A DNA stretch of 64,000 bases from the NCBI RefSeq assembly GCF_000165425.1, contig NW_001799300.1:419736-483735 (forward strand), given 5' to 3'. The notes beneath the pieces are model-generated. The model saw only the letters and a list, made by a program, of their open reading frames with translations, made no database searches and was not told the origin of the DNA. This DNA is from Paramecium tetraurelia. Taxonomy: Eukaryota; Ciliophora; Oligohymenophorea; Peniculida; Parameciidae. The position numbers and the translations under genes were made by a program. Numbering within the stretch: the stretch's first letter is position 1; the number at the start of each line of letters is the position of its first letter. Positions 1 to 11,509 of this stretch are shown here, one piece after another.

Positions 1-2861
1 AGCTTACATCACAAAATTCATTGGGCTTAGAATGTTATTCATAGTTGCTATTATTAGGATTTTGGAAGAAAACTGTATACTAAATGGATGTTTAAAATTC
101 ATTATTAGTTTGTAAATTGTTTATGGATTTTAAAAATTGGAGATTCATTTATTATAGTAATTTAAGTCATTAGGTCACTAATAAGATTATAGAAAATGAA
201 CAAAAAGATAAAGATTTGGCCTAAGTCTATTAAACAACATTAATATTGATATAAAAGAAGCTTGATATTTGTTTTTCAACTATGATAAGAGGAATTGATA
301 TGCTAACAATTACATATCCAAAAGATTAGTAGGAGATGGAATTCGCGATTATTACCTTGGAGCAATATTACAGTGAATTAATAACATAAATGGTAATGAA
401 TCAGAAGGCTCCGCAAACTTTATTCTATAGACCTCATACATTAGATCTTCAAAAAACTATTAAAGTCGAACTAAATCCTAAGTAGAATCTACCTAAAATG
501 TATTCATTAACTGAAGAAGTAGTCTTTTACTTGATTAGTAAAACAGAAGTTCCGGAAGAAATTCTTAATAAATTATGTAATATTGTACTTGATTACAAGA
601 ATCCTCATAACGAATTAGAAATTTATCAATCTGTGTTTCTACTCGTACTTTATTGTTAATATGTTGTACATAACTCAGGATTGGTTAAGACTCAATCTTG
701 GATTACGTAATTAGATGCCAAAACATATGCTACACTAATAAAATCTCTTAGATTTATCAAGAGTTTGTTGAATACAAACCAACATTGCCTGTAGAAATTA
801 TCAAAAATTGTTACCAGAAGTGTACTATTTTACTTTAAAATCAGATAGCCAGAAAATGTAGCTTTACTTAAACCATATTTTAATTCAGTAATAATCAATC
901 GATCATCTGTAATCATATAGGGTTTAATTGAAAACAGACATAATTTACAATTGAAGGGCAATAAAATTGTGTTGGATGATTATTACTTTGTAGATATTGA
1001 TTTTGAATTCATTAGTGCCCCAAGATCTTCTGTGATATTTTTGATTTCAAAGAAACTTAGCAATGAATTGAATTCCATTACTTCTTTAAGGAGAGCTTCT
1101 TTTGATGAATATCATTTTGATCAATTGTACCCACATGAATATGAGGATCACTTTGAAAATTTGAGTATCTATTTATATAGTAGATAAAACTCCACTTAAA
1201 ATTATTAATCAAGAAAGGACACTAGTTCGATAACTGTTGATGATTGGATAAAAAAGGAATTACAAATAAGTTCTTAGAAGATGCAAGAAAGCTTAGAGAA
1301 GAAGAAAATTTAATAGATGGATGATTCAGGTGGTATAAAATTAATATTTAAGAAAAACCAAAAACATTCAAAATAATAACATTCTTTTATGAGGAATCCT
1401 TATCTTAAATGTTTATCCTCTGAATCAAGAAATTATAATACTCACCAGGCTTTAAAATATATTAATCAACAACATAAAGATTCAGATTCATTCCATTCTG
1501 GTATGGTAAAATTCATCCATTTAATGAATTATGCTAGTAATAACCACTTCACCTATTAATACATCAACAGAAAAATTGAATAAGGATAATCTAGCAAATA
1601 TGAGCCTTATCTTCAATATTTAGAATGCTTAATATGTAAAAAATTTAACGTGATTTCTGATGCCACCGATCTTTATTTTTCATATCTGGAAGTTAGAAAA
1701 GATTTAATGGCTGCAGATGAATTATATTATCAATTATCTTATTTATTTTTGAATAACATAGTTGGATATTTACTGAAAAGTAAGAATAATTGTTAGATCA
1801 AAATTGCTAATCGATACTTTATTTACTTCGATAAGATTACTTAGCCTGATGAGTAGTCATATCTAAATGAAACAAACTTTCATCCCATATCAAATTAGGA
1901 TGGAATTGCCAATATAATAGAATAATTGTCAGATTTATAAAAAGATTAACCTTAAGCATTCGGCTTTAAAATCATGCTATTAATTTACACTTTAGTGCTT
2001 AATTTAAATGATATCAAAGCACATGTGATAACTGAGATTAAGAAAATCATCTATAATGTAACTGCTTAAGACGAAGTGGAATAATATGCATAAATTATGA
2101 AAGCTGTCAACTTGCCTGATAAACAAAGATTTGATGCTTTGACTATTAATTCTAATGTTATCAAATTAGTCTTTGCTTAAAACATTAAGTTGTATTCTTT
2201 AAATGTTGTAAATAAACTAACAGCCTAAACGATTGATGATGCATATCAGAGTTGTTTAGATGAATGGTCAAATATACAAAAAAGAAGTGAAGAACTTGAA
2301 AATAAAACAAGGAAAATAGTGACAGCTTTAAGGGAAAAGTAGAAATAGGAAAAGTTCGTTAACCCTTACTTCTATGGATTTGGTGAATATGAGTTTTCAA
2401 GGAAATTCAAGACATCCAAATATATTGACATAATAAATGAATTCATTAGAATTAGAAAGATATTATTGTCTACATTCTATTCTATGTTGTTGACAAACTC
2501 AATTGATTTCCATTTTATTTCATTGCAATTAAAACAGCTGGATAAGAAGGAAGATGAATTCAATACTTTATGGGGAAATTACTCATCTAAACAGATGATC
2601 CAATCAGAGTTTATTAAATAATATGATGAATAATACAAGAACACATCAGTAATAATTGAAACCTTATTGTAATGGTAAAAAAACAATGTGACATTTGAAT
2701 AAAATGCTAATAAATTGCTTGAAAGGAACAGGAAATTATTGGCCTTAAAGTGGATGAGTAATAGAGCTGGATTGGCACTTCAGAAGATTCAAAAGAAAAA
2801 GAAGGGCTTAAAGAGACAAAAGTTGTAAGAGCAGAAAAAATTAATTATGAAACTATAGTGA
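1..2861 (+). CDS. Large hypothetical protein, 5' end outside window
   Basis: One frame (codons starting at position 3) is open from the left edge to TGA at 2859-2861 if TAA/TAG are Gln, giving about 953 residues of the C-terminal part; no start or intron is needed inside the window. The protein is mostly helical-looking, rich in Lys, Asn, Leu and Gln, without obvious signal peptide, membrane segment or catalytic motif. The last 30 residues are strongly basic (runs of Lys and Arg-Gln-Lys), as in an RNA- or nuclear-targeted tail, but this is inference. I do not recognise the family. Many in-frame TAA/TAG codons explain why the standard code shows only a short open piece at 951-1187. Confidence 0.75.
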
Positions 2862-2924
2862 TTTAATTATAATTTATATATGATAAATAAATAGAAATAA
2901 CAAACATATGATAATTAAATTATT

Positions 2925-4059
2925 TCATTGTCTTCTAGATTGTTCAAATTGAGGATTCTTTCTTTGATTTATAATACCAAAGATCCCTTTATTCATAGTT
3001 TATTTAATGTTTATTTCCCTAGCTTTCACTTCATCCAGGTATTTAATTTAGGGATCGAAATTGCCAAACTTTCTGAGTTCTGCTCTGATATCCTTAACCT
3101 GAGGTTTAGAGAGGTCTAATATTAATTTGATATATGTTACGTTCCAAGAGTAAAAGAACATCCTTCAAGACTTCATCATTTTGTTTTCCATCAAAAGGCT
3201 TGATGAAAATACCATTGTCTTGATATTAATACATCCTCTCTGGATCAGAATCAAGAACTATAACTCTATTTAGAGGACGATTGAGATATTTCAAATCCCT
3301 AATGTATCTACCTTTCTCAAACACCATTGATTCTCTACCAAAGGCACCTGCAAATATCTATCTAGGTAGGATCCAATTTTTGAGTAATTTGTTATGTAAA
3401 CTGCATAATAAAAATACCAATACCATGGTTTCATCGTCACTCAAAATAACCACTTCATACATCTTAGGTAATTTTTCAAGAAACCTCTACAAACCATTTC
3501 TTCTTTTGATTTCTCCTCTAATTGTTCAAATTCAATAAATACCCAACACCAAACACATAATCCATATGCAATAGAGTACCTGAGATATTCAGTACTAAAG
3601 TCTTGGGTATCTCATATCCAAATGGCAACTCAGGGATATCGGGCAATAATTTATCGATTGCTGGCTTAGTCATAAACTAATGCTAGAATTAAGTGTTTAC
3701 ATCGTAAAATGCTTAGTATTGATCCTAGCAATATTTGGCAGCGTCATTTATCTGCTTTTAATAGCCTACTCATATATTGTCATTTTACCCAATTCTTGTG
3801 TTGGATCAGTTTTATAATTATTTAGATACAAATTATAGCCAAACAAAGCTGATGTTGTCCACCAAAATATCCTTGAAAACAATCTGAAGTATGAAAATGC
3901 TTTCTCTTTATTCTCCAATGTTGGGTTAGCCTCTTCTGCCTCTATCGTTCTCTCATCCCATTCATCCTACTATTCTTTTTGTTGTTATTGCTATTAACTA
4001 AACTTATATCTTGGGAAACGTAATAGAGTTAACGATCTAATTGAATATTTGCTTAGCAT
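2925..4059 (-). CDS. TIM50-like mitochondrial import translocase subunit
   Basis: Spliced length is 353 residues with three introns (3766-3788, 3518-3542, 3116-3140; 23-25 nt), all needed to avoid TGA. The N-terminus (MLSKYSIRSLTLLRF) is basic and free of acids, like a mitochondrial presequence, and a hydrophobic segment near residues 56-75 (RIFWWTTSALFGYNLYL) fits the single inner-membrane anchor. The rest follows the NLI/FCP1-like fold of TIM50: KTLVLNISGTLLHMD, then a YEVVILSDDE strand, RYIRDLKYLNRPL and VIVLDSDPE, and a C-terminal helix after KPFDGKQNDEVLKDV. The phosphatase Asp pair of FCP1 enzymes is degenerate here, as is usual for TIM50. Known role: presequence receptor of TIM23. It lies only 21 bp downstream of the phosphoesterase gene on the same strand. 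Confidence 0.85.
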
Positions 4060-4080
4060 CCGTAATTAAAATATAAATTT

Positions 4081-4841
4081 TCAAATAAATATATGTTCAA
4101 TTTTATCCACCTTATTTGATATTCTGATTATGCAATAGTTACCATGAAGCAATGGACCAACATTAACCACTTTACATTAACTTATCATTCTACTCCCTAC
4201 TCCATCATGTGTATGTCCGTGCACATTTAATATAATGTTCTTCTTGTTCTTGATCAAATTTGATTGTGAATCACTTCCAGATTTAATTACATCATCCCAT
4301 CCATCATCACTGCATATTGTCGTTTAACTTAACGCAGGACCTATGTGAGTAATGAGTATTATCTTCCCCTCTTCAGGCAATTTCAGTTTCCCAAGGTCTT
4401 GCGAATACTCCTCATCACTCTTGTATGGATATCCTTACCAAATCAAACCTTGCTTATTGTATCCTTAGGATAAATCTCTATACTACCTGGAATGCTGCCC
4501 CCCAAACCCACTATCCATAAATCATCTCGTATTTGTAATGATTTTTTATGAATGTTGATAAATCCTTCCTCTAGATAAGTATCCTACAGTAATTCATCAC
4601 TGTCATGATTTCCAGGAATAAAGTATATCGGACAACCAAAACACTTAAATGGATTTAATAACTTTCGCAAATTGTCCAACTCTGAATCCTCACCTTCTTG
4701 ATGTTACAGGTTCAAAAAATCACCCAATAAAAAAACTGCATCGAATTGTTAATGTTTTTCTCTCTCTATCAACAATTAGACTGTTTCAAAATTGAGATGA
4801 AGATCAGAAGCACATAAAATTACTTTTTAGTTATTTTACAT
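4081..4841 (-). CDS. Calcineurin-like metallophosphoesterase
   Basis: 245 residues after removing one 23-nt intron (4464-4486). Metal-binding motifs of the metallophosphatase fold are in order: CASDLHL (D-x-H) near residue 10, LLGDFLN near 40, PGNHDSDE near 78, and NVHGHTHDGVG near 205. The exon junction restores GGSIPGYNKQG...GYPYKSDEEY, a stretch typical of small cytosolic phosphoesterases of this family. Known of the family: hydrolysis of phosphomono- or phosphodiesters with two metal ions; the substrate cannot be told from sequence. The start ATG at 4839-4841 sits directly before the first beta strand, so no signal peptide is present. Confidence 0.85.
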
Positions 4842-4923
4842 ATATAAATTAATAATGTATCTAGCATAAGAATGAAATAATTAATAATAAGTGTCATATT
4901 ATATATTACTAAATATAAAATTC

Positions 4924-7900
4924 TCATTTTTTATTTGGTTTTTTCCCTTGCTTTTTAAGTTCGGCCAATTTTTCTGCCTAAAAATTCGGATTGCCTGATG
5001 CTTCATCCAACATATCCTCTGCAGCACTTGTGTCTAAACCTTCAATATTTAATTGTTAAATCTAATCAACACACTTCTGCAATGTATCAACATCAAAGTT
5101 TTACAGAGCCGTGTTTATTTTTTCTTGAATTATTGCTATCTTCCAATTATTTATGACCTATTTGGCAGCACCTACCAAAACAGGATCTAATTAAGAAGGA
5201 TCAGCTATTAATTTCTCTACATCCTCTGGATTTCCAATTTTTTCTTGTTTGCATAACTATCATTATTAATGCACATCTTACATCAAACAATTATTGTTCT
5301 TTCTTCATTAATTAAGTCAAATCCTATTTGATAGAATCTCGTTATTAATATATCTCTGCAAGTTCTTATTTGTATGATGACCTGTAAGATTAGAATTCAT
5401 TAATTAAGATTTCTTTATTATCCCTATAATTGCTAAATTTAAATAATACTTTTAAAGAAGCTTAATTTCTTCTCTCATTTTAAGATTTCTTTGGATGATT
5501 CCGGCAATCTCTTCCTTTCCCATCAAAATTCCTTCCACTATTTCTCTTTTCTACACATCGCTTCTTACATTAATCAATCCAGCATGTCTAGCATAATGAT
5601 CCATAATTCTATCTTATTCTAAATGCTATAAGAATTATGTAATGGCTTCATTAACGTGATTTTCAGATTTTGGTATTTATCTTTATTAAGGAGCAGTTTC
5701 AACTGGTGCCTCAACTTTTGATTATTTACCCACTTTTTTATCATCCTTTTTAGGTCCCTTTTTTTGGGCTGCTTACTTGGCCTCCTCTTCCCTTTACTTT
5801 TTTGTCATTCTGGGTGCATTTACAATAGCCTATTCCTCAGGGGTTAGTTCTTCCTTTAATGTTATTAAATATTTTGTTCTCGATTTCTTAGCATTTGCTG
5901 CCCTTCCTGGCTCTTTATCTTCCCAAGATTTTTTAATTGCTTTTTCTTTGTCTTCCTTTGTTGTATCTCTAACAAGTGCAACAGTGTCTGATGCAAATAT
6001 AGTTGTGAACCAATACAAATTATCTGTTTCTTCAGATTTAATTTTAGCTTCCGGCCATTCTCTAAGGTCAAAAGATGCTTATATTACATAATTTTCATCC
6101 TTAGGCAAAGTAATATTTGAAAGAGTGACAGAATTGATTCCGTAGTTATATACAATCAAATCATCCCCATGATATAATTCTAAACGAATGAGTCTTTCTC
6201 CTCTCATTTCAGATTCAACTATTTCTAATTCTTAAGCTCCTCCTTTTGTTTATTTACCTTTAGCCACTTGTTATTACTATTAAGCTTGTTGTCCTTCTGT
6301 TAATCTAACATAGATGCTAACTTGGGCTTCATTTGCAAAGATCCTCTCCCTAAATATAGTACCATATTTGGTTGGAACATATTTGTCATAATAACGAGTG
6401 GGTTCTACATTTTCTAGTTATGTGAAGGTGAATTCTTGATTGACTAAGAAATCCAGTTCAAAGGTGCCTTCTTAAGTGTTGTATTAAGGAGTCCCTTCTA
6501 GTATAAAGTAATAAGTAGTTTAACTTCGGAGCATCATTCTTTAAGTACCATTAATGATGGATTCACTTTCAAATAGATTCTTATGAACCCCTTCTATAGT
6601 AGTAAGCATTAGGTTATTATCAGGTGGAGGAATTTCACATAATTTAATTTTGAGAAATTTTAATAATTGGTTATCTGTTGTGCTCTTCAATCTATAAACA
6701 AATGACCCATTCTCCTTGTTAGAATTCAAAAACACTTTGAATCTAAAGTACACATAGTATTTATTGGCTTCGCATGCTGGATAGTCAATTTGAAAGGATT
6801 ATTTTTGATAATTTTCATAGTCAATCAAATAATCAAACACACTTTAAGTGCTGATTTTATTATTGGATGTCAACCACATAGTGAAATTGAGTGGTGAGTA
6901 TATATTCATTTTGAATATGTGATTTTTATTATCTAATAATAACATCTATGAGCTAACACATTAATTCAACAATTTGTAATCCAATATCGACTCATATGTC
7001 TCCAAATCAAATCGTTATAACATAGAATATGGCCTTATTTATTCATTAAAATCTTTATTCTGAGAATATTTGGGTTGAAATCCAACAAGAAAAGCAACCT
7101 AGGCATTATCATCAGAATCTGGATCTCTTTGAACAATTACCATTTCAATGTTGTCATAACCAGCAATATCATTGTCTGGATTGCTTTGAATTTGCAAAAC
7201 TTACATATTATATCTCTTTGGATCATAAGCTATTTGAATGTAATCAAAAAGACTTAGGAATTCTTTTTCATGCACCCAGAATCCACCTTCTCCTCTGTTA
7301 AACGGTTCCTAAGCATTAGAAACTGAAGAGAAATCCTCTAAAGGTTTCACTGTGAAGCTATCATCAGTATTTTTCATATTAGCTGAAACCACGGATTTAT
7401 CATCTCCCTTGATTTCAGGGATATCATAATTAGGAGGTTTGTTCAGCTTATTAGCAATACACTTTTTAGCAATATATATTTCATCAGCAGCAAGAGGACT
7501 GAAAACAATCACTGGATCTTTACCTGAGACATCACTCTTTAATCTTAAATATCTATGTTTAACAGGTTATTGACTAATTAATGAGATCCTTTTTTTATCA
7601 TCATCTTGTAACTTTTCTTTAATTTCTTTCTTTCTTCTTCTCAAATCCAGTTTCTCTTCCTTCGTCATCTTGTTCATAGGAGTTTTGCAGAGATCAAAAT
7701 ATTCTTATCTCAATCTCAATTCTCTATCACTCCTCTTTTATGCATAAACCATATTAAATCCATTCTCATTCTAAAATTGCTCTACAATTGAATATGAAAA
7801 ACATGTATTCATATTTGTATCTCCTGGTACTTTAGGAGGTTTAGGTGTGGAATATGATCGACTCAAACTTTCGAAAGAGAATCCCCTTTGAGTTTTTCTG

Positions 7901-9284
7901 AACCTTTGAACCTTTTGCTCATTTTCCTCTTGCTACATTTCTTCCTATTATTCATCCTATTCTTCTTATTGCATTTGTTGATGTTAAGAAGGCGAACCAT
8001 TTTTATTTCTGGCTACTTCATAATTATCAAACTCCTTTTAGGGATTTCTCAATAATTCCAATTAATATTCCTTCTTAGATCGATTATTTGTATTTTAAAT
8101 TGATTGATTTTTATAACTATAAGTTGATACAAACACATCCTTCTAGATATAATGATTATTATTCATCATATTGTCTATGATACCCCAACTGTTGATGGTC
8201 TTCAGATCAATAGTCTCAGTCAATAAACCCATCAATGAATACATGACAAATCCATCTCCAACCAAACTGCCCTTGCTTTGATAATCCCATAGTTATAACA
8301 CTGCCTTACTGATAATCATTGGCCATAATTAATTCTTATCAACACTTTAGGGTAATAATGCTTTGCCATCATAAGTTGTGGGCATGTGATCAGAAACCTA
8401 TATTTTTCTCTCTTTTCCCATGAAATACAATTTGACTATATATTTGCCATTAGGATTATAAATTGGTGCCCCATCCTTTTATGGATAGATCTTGCTGGAG
8501 AGTGACTTTTGAGTAAAGCAATCCTTAATATCTCTGTCCTTAATCTGCTATAATTATGAAGCAATCCAACGAGAATTGGGTGGTAATTCATCACTACAAA
8601 TGAGATCACTTAATCTGACATCAGAGGTCATCTTAGGATTTTCATCGAACACTTCTTCTGCTTGTTTTTTATTACCCTTTTTATTTTTTTATTAAGCTGC
8701 CTATTTTTCTAAGAACTCCTTTCTTCTCATCTCCACTTCTTCAGGTGTTTCCATTCTCTCGAAACTCTCACAAATAGTCAAATGATGCTCAACTTCCTTC
8801 TCCATGTAATGTATTTTTTCAACTGTTTCAAGTCTAGTCGAGTAATAGTCATCATTCATATTATATCTATTTTCTCTCATGTCCATGTAAGGTGGTTCAT
8901 GTTCAGATTCTCTAACATCACTTATATATTTGTTTACTATTGCCATCTTTATCTTAAAAAATTCTTTGGTCTTCTCCAAAAAGGAACATATTTGTCAGTT
9001 TCAAAATTACACTTAGTAAGTTGGGCTTCTCCCTATAGAAGGTTTATGGCTTGAACAGCTTCATCACCTGGCCATTCATCAGGGTCAGGGAATGGGTTGA
9101 TATTCTTTTACGTTGATCAATTTGCTTTACCATGCAGATTCTATTTGTTAATTTGTTCTGGTGCTTTGAGTGGTTTCGGATCTCTTGGTGGATTCTTAAC
9201 ACTCTGTGGTATCACGTCCTTCATTGGTGTGCCCACTCTAAATAACTATCGACCCTTTTGATCCTTTGTTGTTTTAGGAGGCAT
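4924..9284 (-). CDS. Androglobin-like calpain-domain protein lacking a globin domain
   Basis: About 1,436 codons. A calpain-like module lies near residues 275-330, with GKYIVKLYFMGKERKI, SDHMPTTYDGKALLPQ and LWPMIISKAVLQL in the same order as human androglobin. Much further on, near residue 1,115, SWEDKEPGRAANAKKS followed by RTKYL matches the androglobin C-terminal region, and the tail (after two introns, 5257-5281 and 5424-5449) is the expected coiled coil. I could not find the circularly permuted globin or its IQ motif between these blocks. The calpain catalytic Cys is not evident, as in other androglobins. Near the 5' end the frame is broken twice: an in-frame TGA at 9117-9119 (codon 56) and a 1-nt shift around 8953-8970. 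Family knowledge links androglobin to motile cilia and sperm. Confidence 0.75.
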
Positions 9285-9320
9285 ACAAAATAATTAAATT
9301 AATAATAATTACAATAAATC

Positions 9321-9975
9321 ATGTTTCCATACATATTTGCCTTTTGTCTTTGTCTCTGTGTCTAATTAACTAAGGGAGTGTCTGATAACATCGAGGTTAT
9401 CACTTCATGTTGGCTTATCACATTGCAAGACAATCAAAAATTCAAGGTATTTTAATTTCTCAATGCTTTTAGACATTTGATCATGTAGTGGATTCAGTGG
9501 CTAAACGTTATTCGCAGAGTGACAAAGACAAGATTGTCCATGACATCAGAGTGTATATGATTAAAAAGTGTTTTGCTACCCTTCCCCTCGCAGATAGCAA
9601 ATAGGTAAGCACATCTATTTAACACGCGTTTTTTAGATAATCAAAGATTTTGAAGCTGGGCAATCCTTCCATGTAGCCTATCGAGAGGTCGTTAAGGGCT
9701 TTGATTACACTCATTACATTAAGGACCTGAAAAACAAGGACCTCATTCCAAACCCATAATTGGATGACACCATTTCAAGCATTGTCAAAACTCTTGAAAG
9801 TGAATTTCTCAAGGAAACTCAAAGTGAGATCCAATAAGCAGTCCCTCCCATTGGAGTTTTCGGAATGAATTTCAATTACTTGCTTGTGTTCCCAATCATT
9901 GGAGGAGTCTTTTTGGCATATTTTGCGATTAATGCATTCAGAACTTTACAAACCACCCCGAAAAAAAAGAAGTGA
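9321..9975 (+). CDS. Small type I membrane protein with C-terminal KKKK
   Basis: 198 residues; two introns at 9447-9472 (26 nt) and 9605-9636 (32 nt). Residues 1-20 (MFPYIFAFCLCLCVQLTKG) form a cleavable-looking signal peptide. One hydrophobic segment near residues 168-190 (YLLVFPIIGGVFLAYFAI) is followed by a short tail ending TTPKKKK. A lumenal domain of about 145 residues contains two Cys. The tail places Lys at positions -3 and -4, the di-lysine signal for retrieval to the endoplasmic reticulum, so residence in the early secretory pathway is inferred. I do not recognise the lumenal domain. It diverges from the androglobin-like gene across only 36 bp. Confidence 0.75.
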
Positions 9976-10020
9976 AATTGTAATTAAATATTTTAATATA
10001 TTAATATTTAAATCTTTGAT

Positions 10021-11319
10021 ATGAGTAAAAAGAATACTAAGCGTAAATAAAACAACAAGGTAGAGAAGGACGACGATTACAGTGACATCTTTGAAGACAT
10101 CTAACCTGTATTGCCTATTATAAAAAAAAAATCAAAAGAACAACAGCAAACAAACCAAATACACTTTGAGTCCATTCGCAATCCAGAATAAGCCAATCTC
10201 ATTCGATGTCCCATAGAATCCATCAATATTGAATAGGTTCATTATTCCCACCAATTATTTAGATTCTGCAGGACATTTTGTATGAGTCTTCCAAAGAGTC
10301 CCAATACTCCAAGACTCTCAAGTAAATACTACTCATGGGACAGCGGGAATTGCGAGACAAACAAAAATATTACTAATTTAAATGGCAATCATTAGGTCAC
10401 TCAAATATCAATCGTTAAGAATATCAACGATAGGAGTAGATGCTCAAAGAACAATAATCCAAAGACATTGCTGAAATTCAAAATAATGTTATTGCTGAAT
10501 TAGGAAGGAAGAGAGTCAAAGGATTTCAATAAAGAGAGGATATCCTGGATGAATTTAGAATAAATTTTATGAAGAAAAGACATCTCACACCAGATGGTCC
10601 TGTGATGGAAGAATTCCAATTCTATGTCGATCCTGAAGAAGCTAATCGATTGAAGAGAGATCAAATTTAATTGTTGGAAAAGCTTATGGAAGAATCACAT
10701 CTGATTCCAGAAAATCATCCCCTAGAATTGAAAAGATACTACAGTCAACCAGAAAATGCAGGACACCAACCACGTTATTTACAAAGAACCTAAAGTAATT
10801 ATATTTAAAAGTATTATCTACATCTTATATTAGTAATAACGAATAACATTCTAGTGATACTTAAAAATTACAAATATTTCCAAAATTGTAGATTGACAAA
10901 ATCATTAAGGAAAAGATGGAAAATATGACACCTAAGAAAATTGAAGTAAGTGTTTCTAAAATAACCCAAGCTTGAAGGAACTGCTCAAACTTGAAGAGTA
11001 AGATATTCAAGTCATTCCCAGAAATGTCAGGGTCATGCTTTTGGATTCCAAATCAGATGAACTATACACTGACAAGGATTTCTAATTGGATTAGGCTGAA
11101 AGATATATCGAAGTCTTTAATTAATTGAAGGTTTTTATTGTTATTTTATATTTATAGAACCAAAACTTCTATGAATTGGATTTGGAAAAGATGTTAGAAC
11201 TCACGATTTATATTGTGAATAATACTCATTATCAGCAAAAGTTTAAGTTGTCCGAAGATAGAAAATAAGTAACACCCAGAGAATTGTTGAATTATATTGA
11301 AAAATTATAAAGATAATGA
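10021..11319 (+). CDS. Hypothetical protein, charged, five exons
   Basis: 396 residues after splicing four introns (10237-10262, 10811-10833, 10946-10977, 11131-11157); total exon length is a multiple of three. The N-terminal 40 residues are Lys/Asp-rich and low complexity. The centre is a Gln-rich helical region (residues about 100-180) followed by RHLTPDGPVMEEFQFYVDPE, and the C-terminal 130 residues are predicted helical with acidic and Leu-rich segments. There is no signal peptide or membrane segment. The family is not recognised. The gene starts 45 bp after the stop of the type I membrane protein, on the same strand. Confidence 0.7.
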
Positions 11320-11378
11320 AATATCAAATGTAAATTTTTGCCAAATAAAACTCAAATTCTCTCCCAGCTATTAACATT

Positions 11379-11450
11379 TCCGGTATAGTCTAGTGGTTAG
11401 GATATCAGGTTTTCACCCTGGGGACCCGGGTTCAATCCCCGGTATCGGAA
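11379..11450 (+). tRNA. tRNA-Glu, anticodon TTC
   Basis: A 72-nt cloverleaf can be drawn: acceptor TCCGGTA pairs with TATCGGA (one G-T pair), a D arm containing AGTCTAGTGGTTAGGAT, an anticodon stem around loop TTTTCAC (anticodon TTC, reads GAA/GAG), and a T arm CCGGG-TTCAATC-CCCGG holding the internal B box. The discriminator base is A and CCA is not encoded. No intron is present. Confidence 0.95.
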
Positions 11451-11453
11451 AAA

Positions 11454-11469
11454 TTTTTTATTTTTTTTT
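11454..11469 (+). terminator. Pol III T-run terminator of the tRNA gene
   Basis: Two T runs (six and nine T) begin four bases after the tRNA, the usual RNA polymerase III stop signal. Confidence 0.75.
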
Positions 11470-11509
11470 ATTAACTTTCACTTTAATCTAATTAATCAAA
11501 TAAAATTAA

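Noticed and set aside
2925-4841. TIM50-like and phosphoesterase as one gene
   Set aside because: A TGA at 4081-4083 and a separate start at 4057-4059 with a mitochondrial presequence divide them.
5777-6091. Plus-strand 104-codon open frame
   Set aside because: It is the antisense shadow of the androglobin-like gene, whose minus-strand frame here carries the family motif EPGRAANAKK.
9085-9125. Retained internal eliminated sequence (TA-bounded) explaining the TGA
   Set aside because: The only TA-to-TA interval around the stop is about 19 bases, below the known minimum size, and removing it does not restore the frame.
11379-11450. A tRNA reading the reassigned stops TAA or TAG
   Set aside because: The anticodon is TTC, so it reads Glu codons; the Gln tRNAs for TAA/TAG are not in this window.
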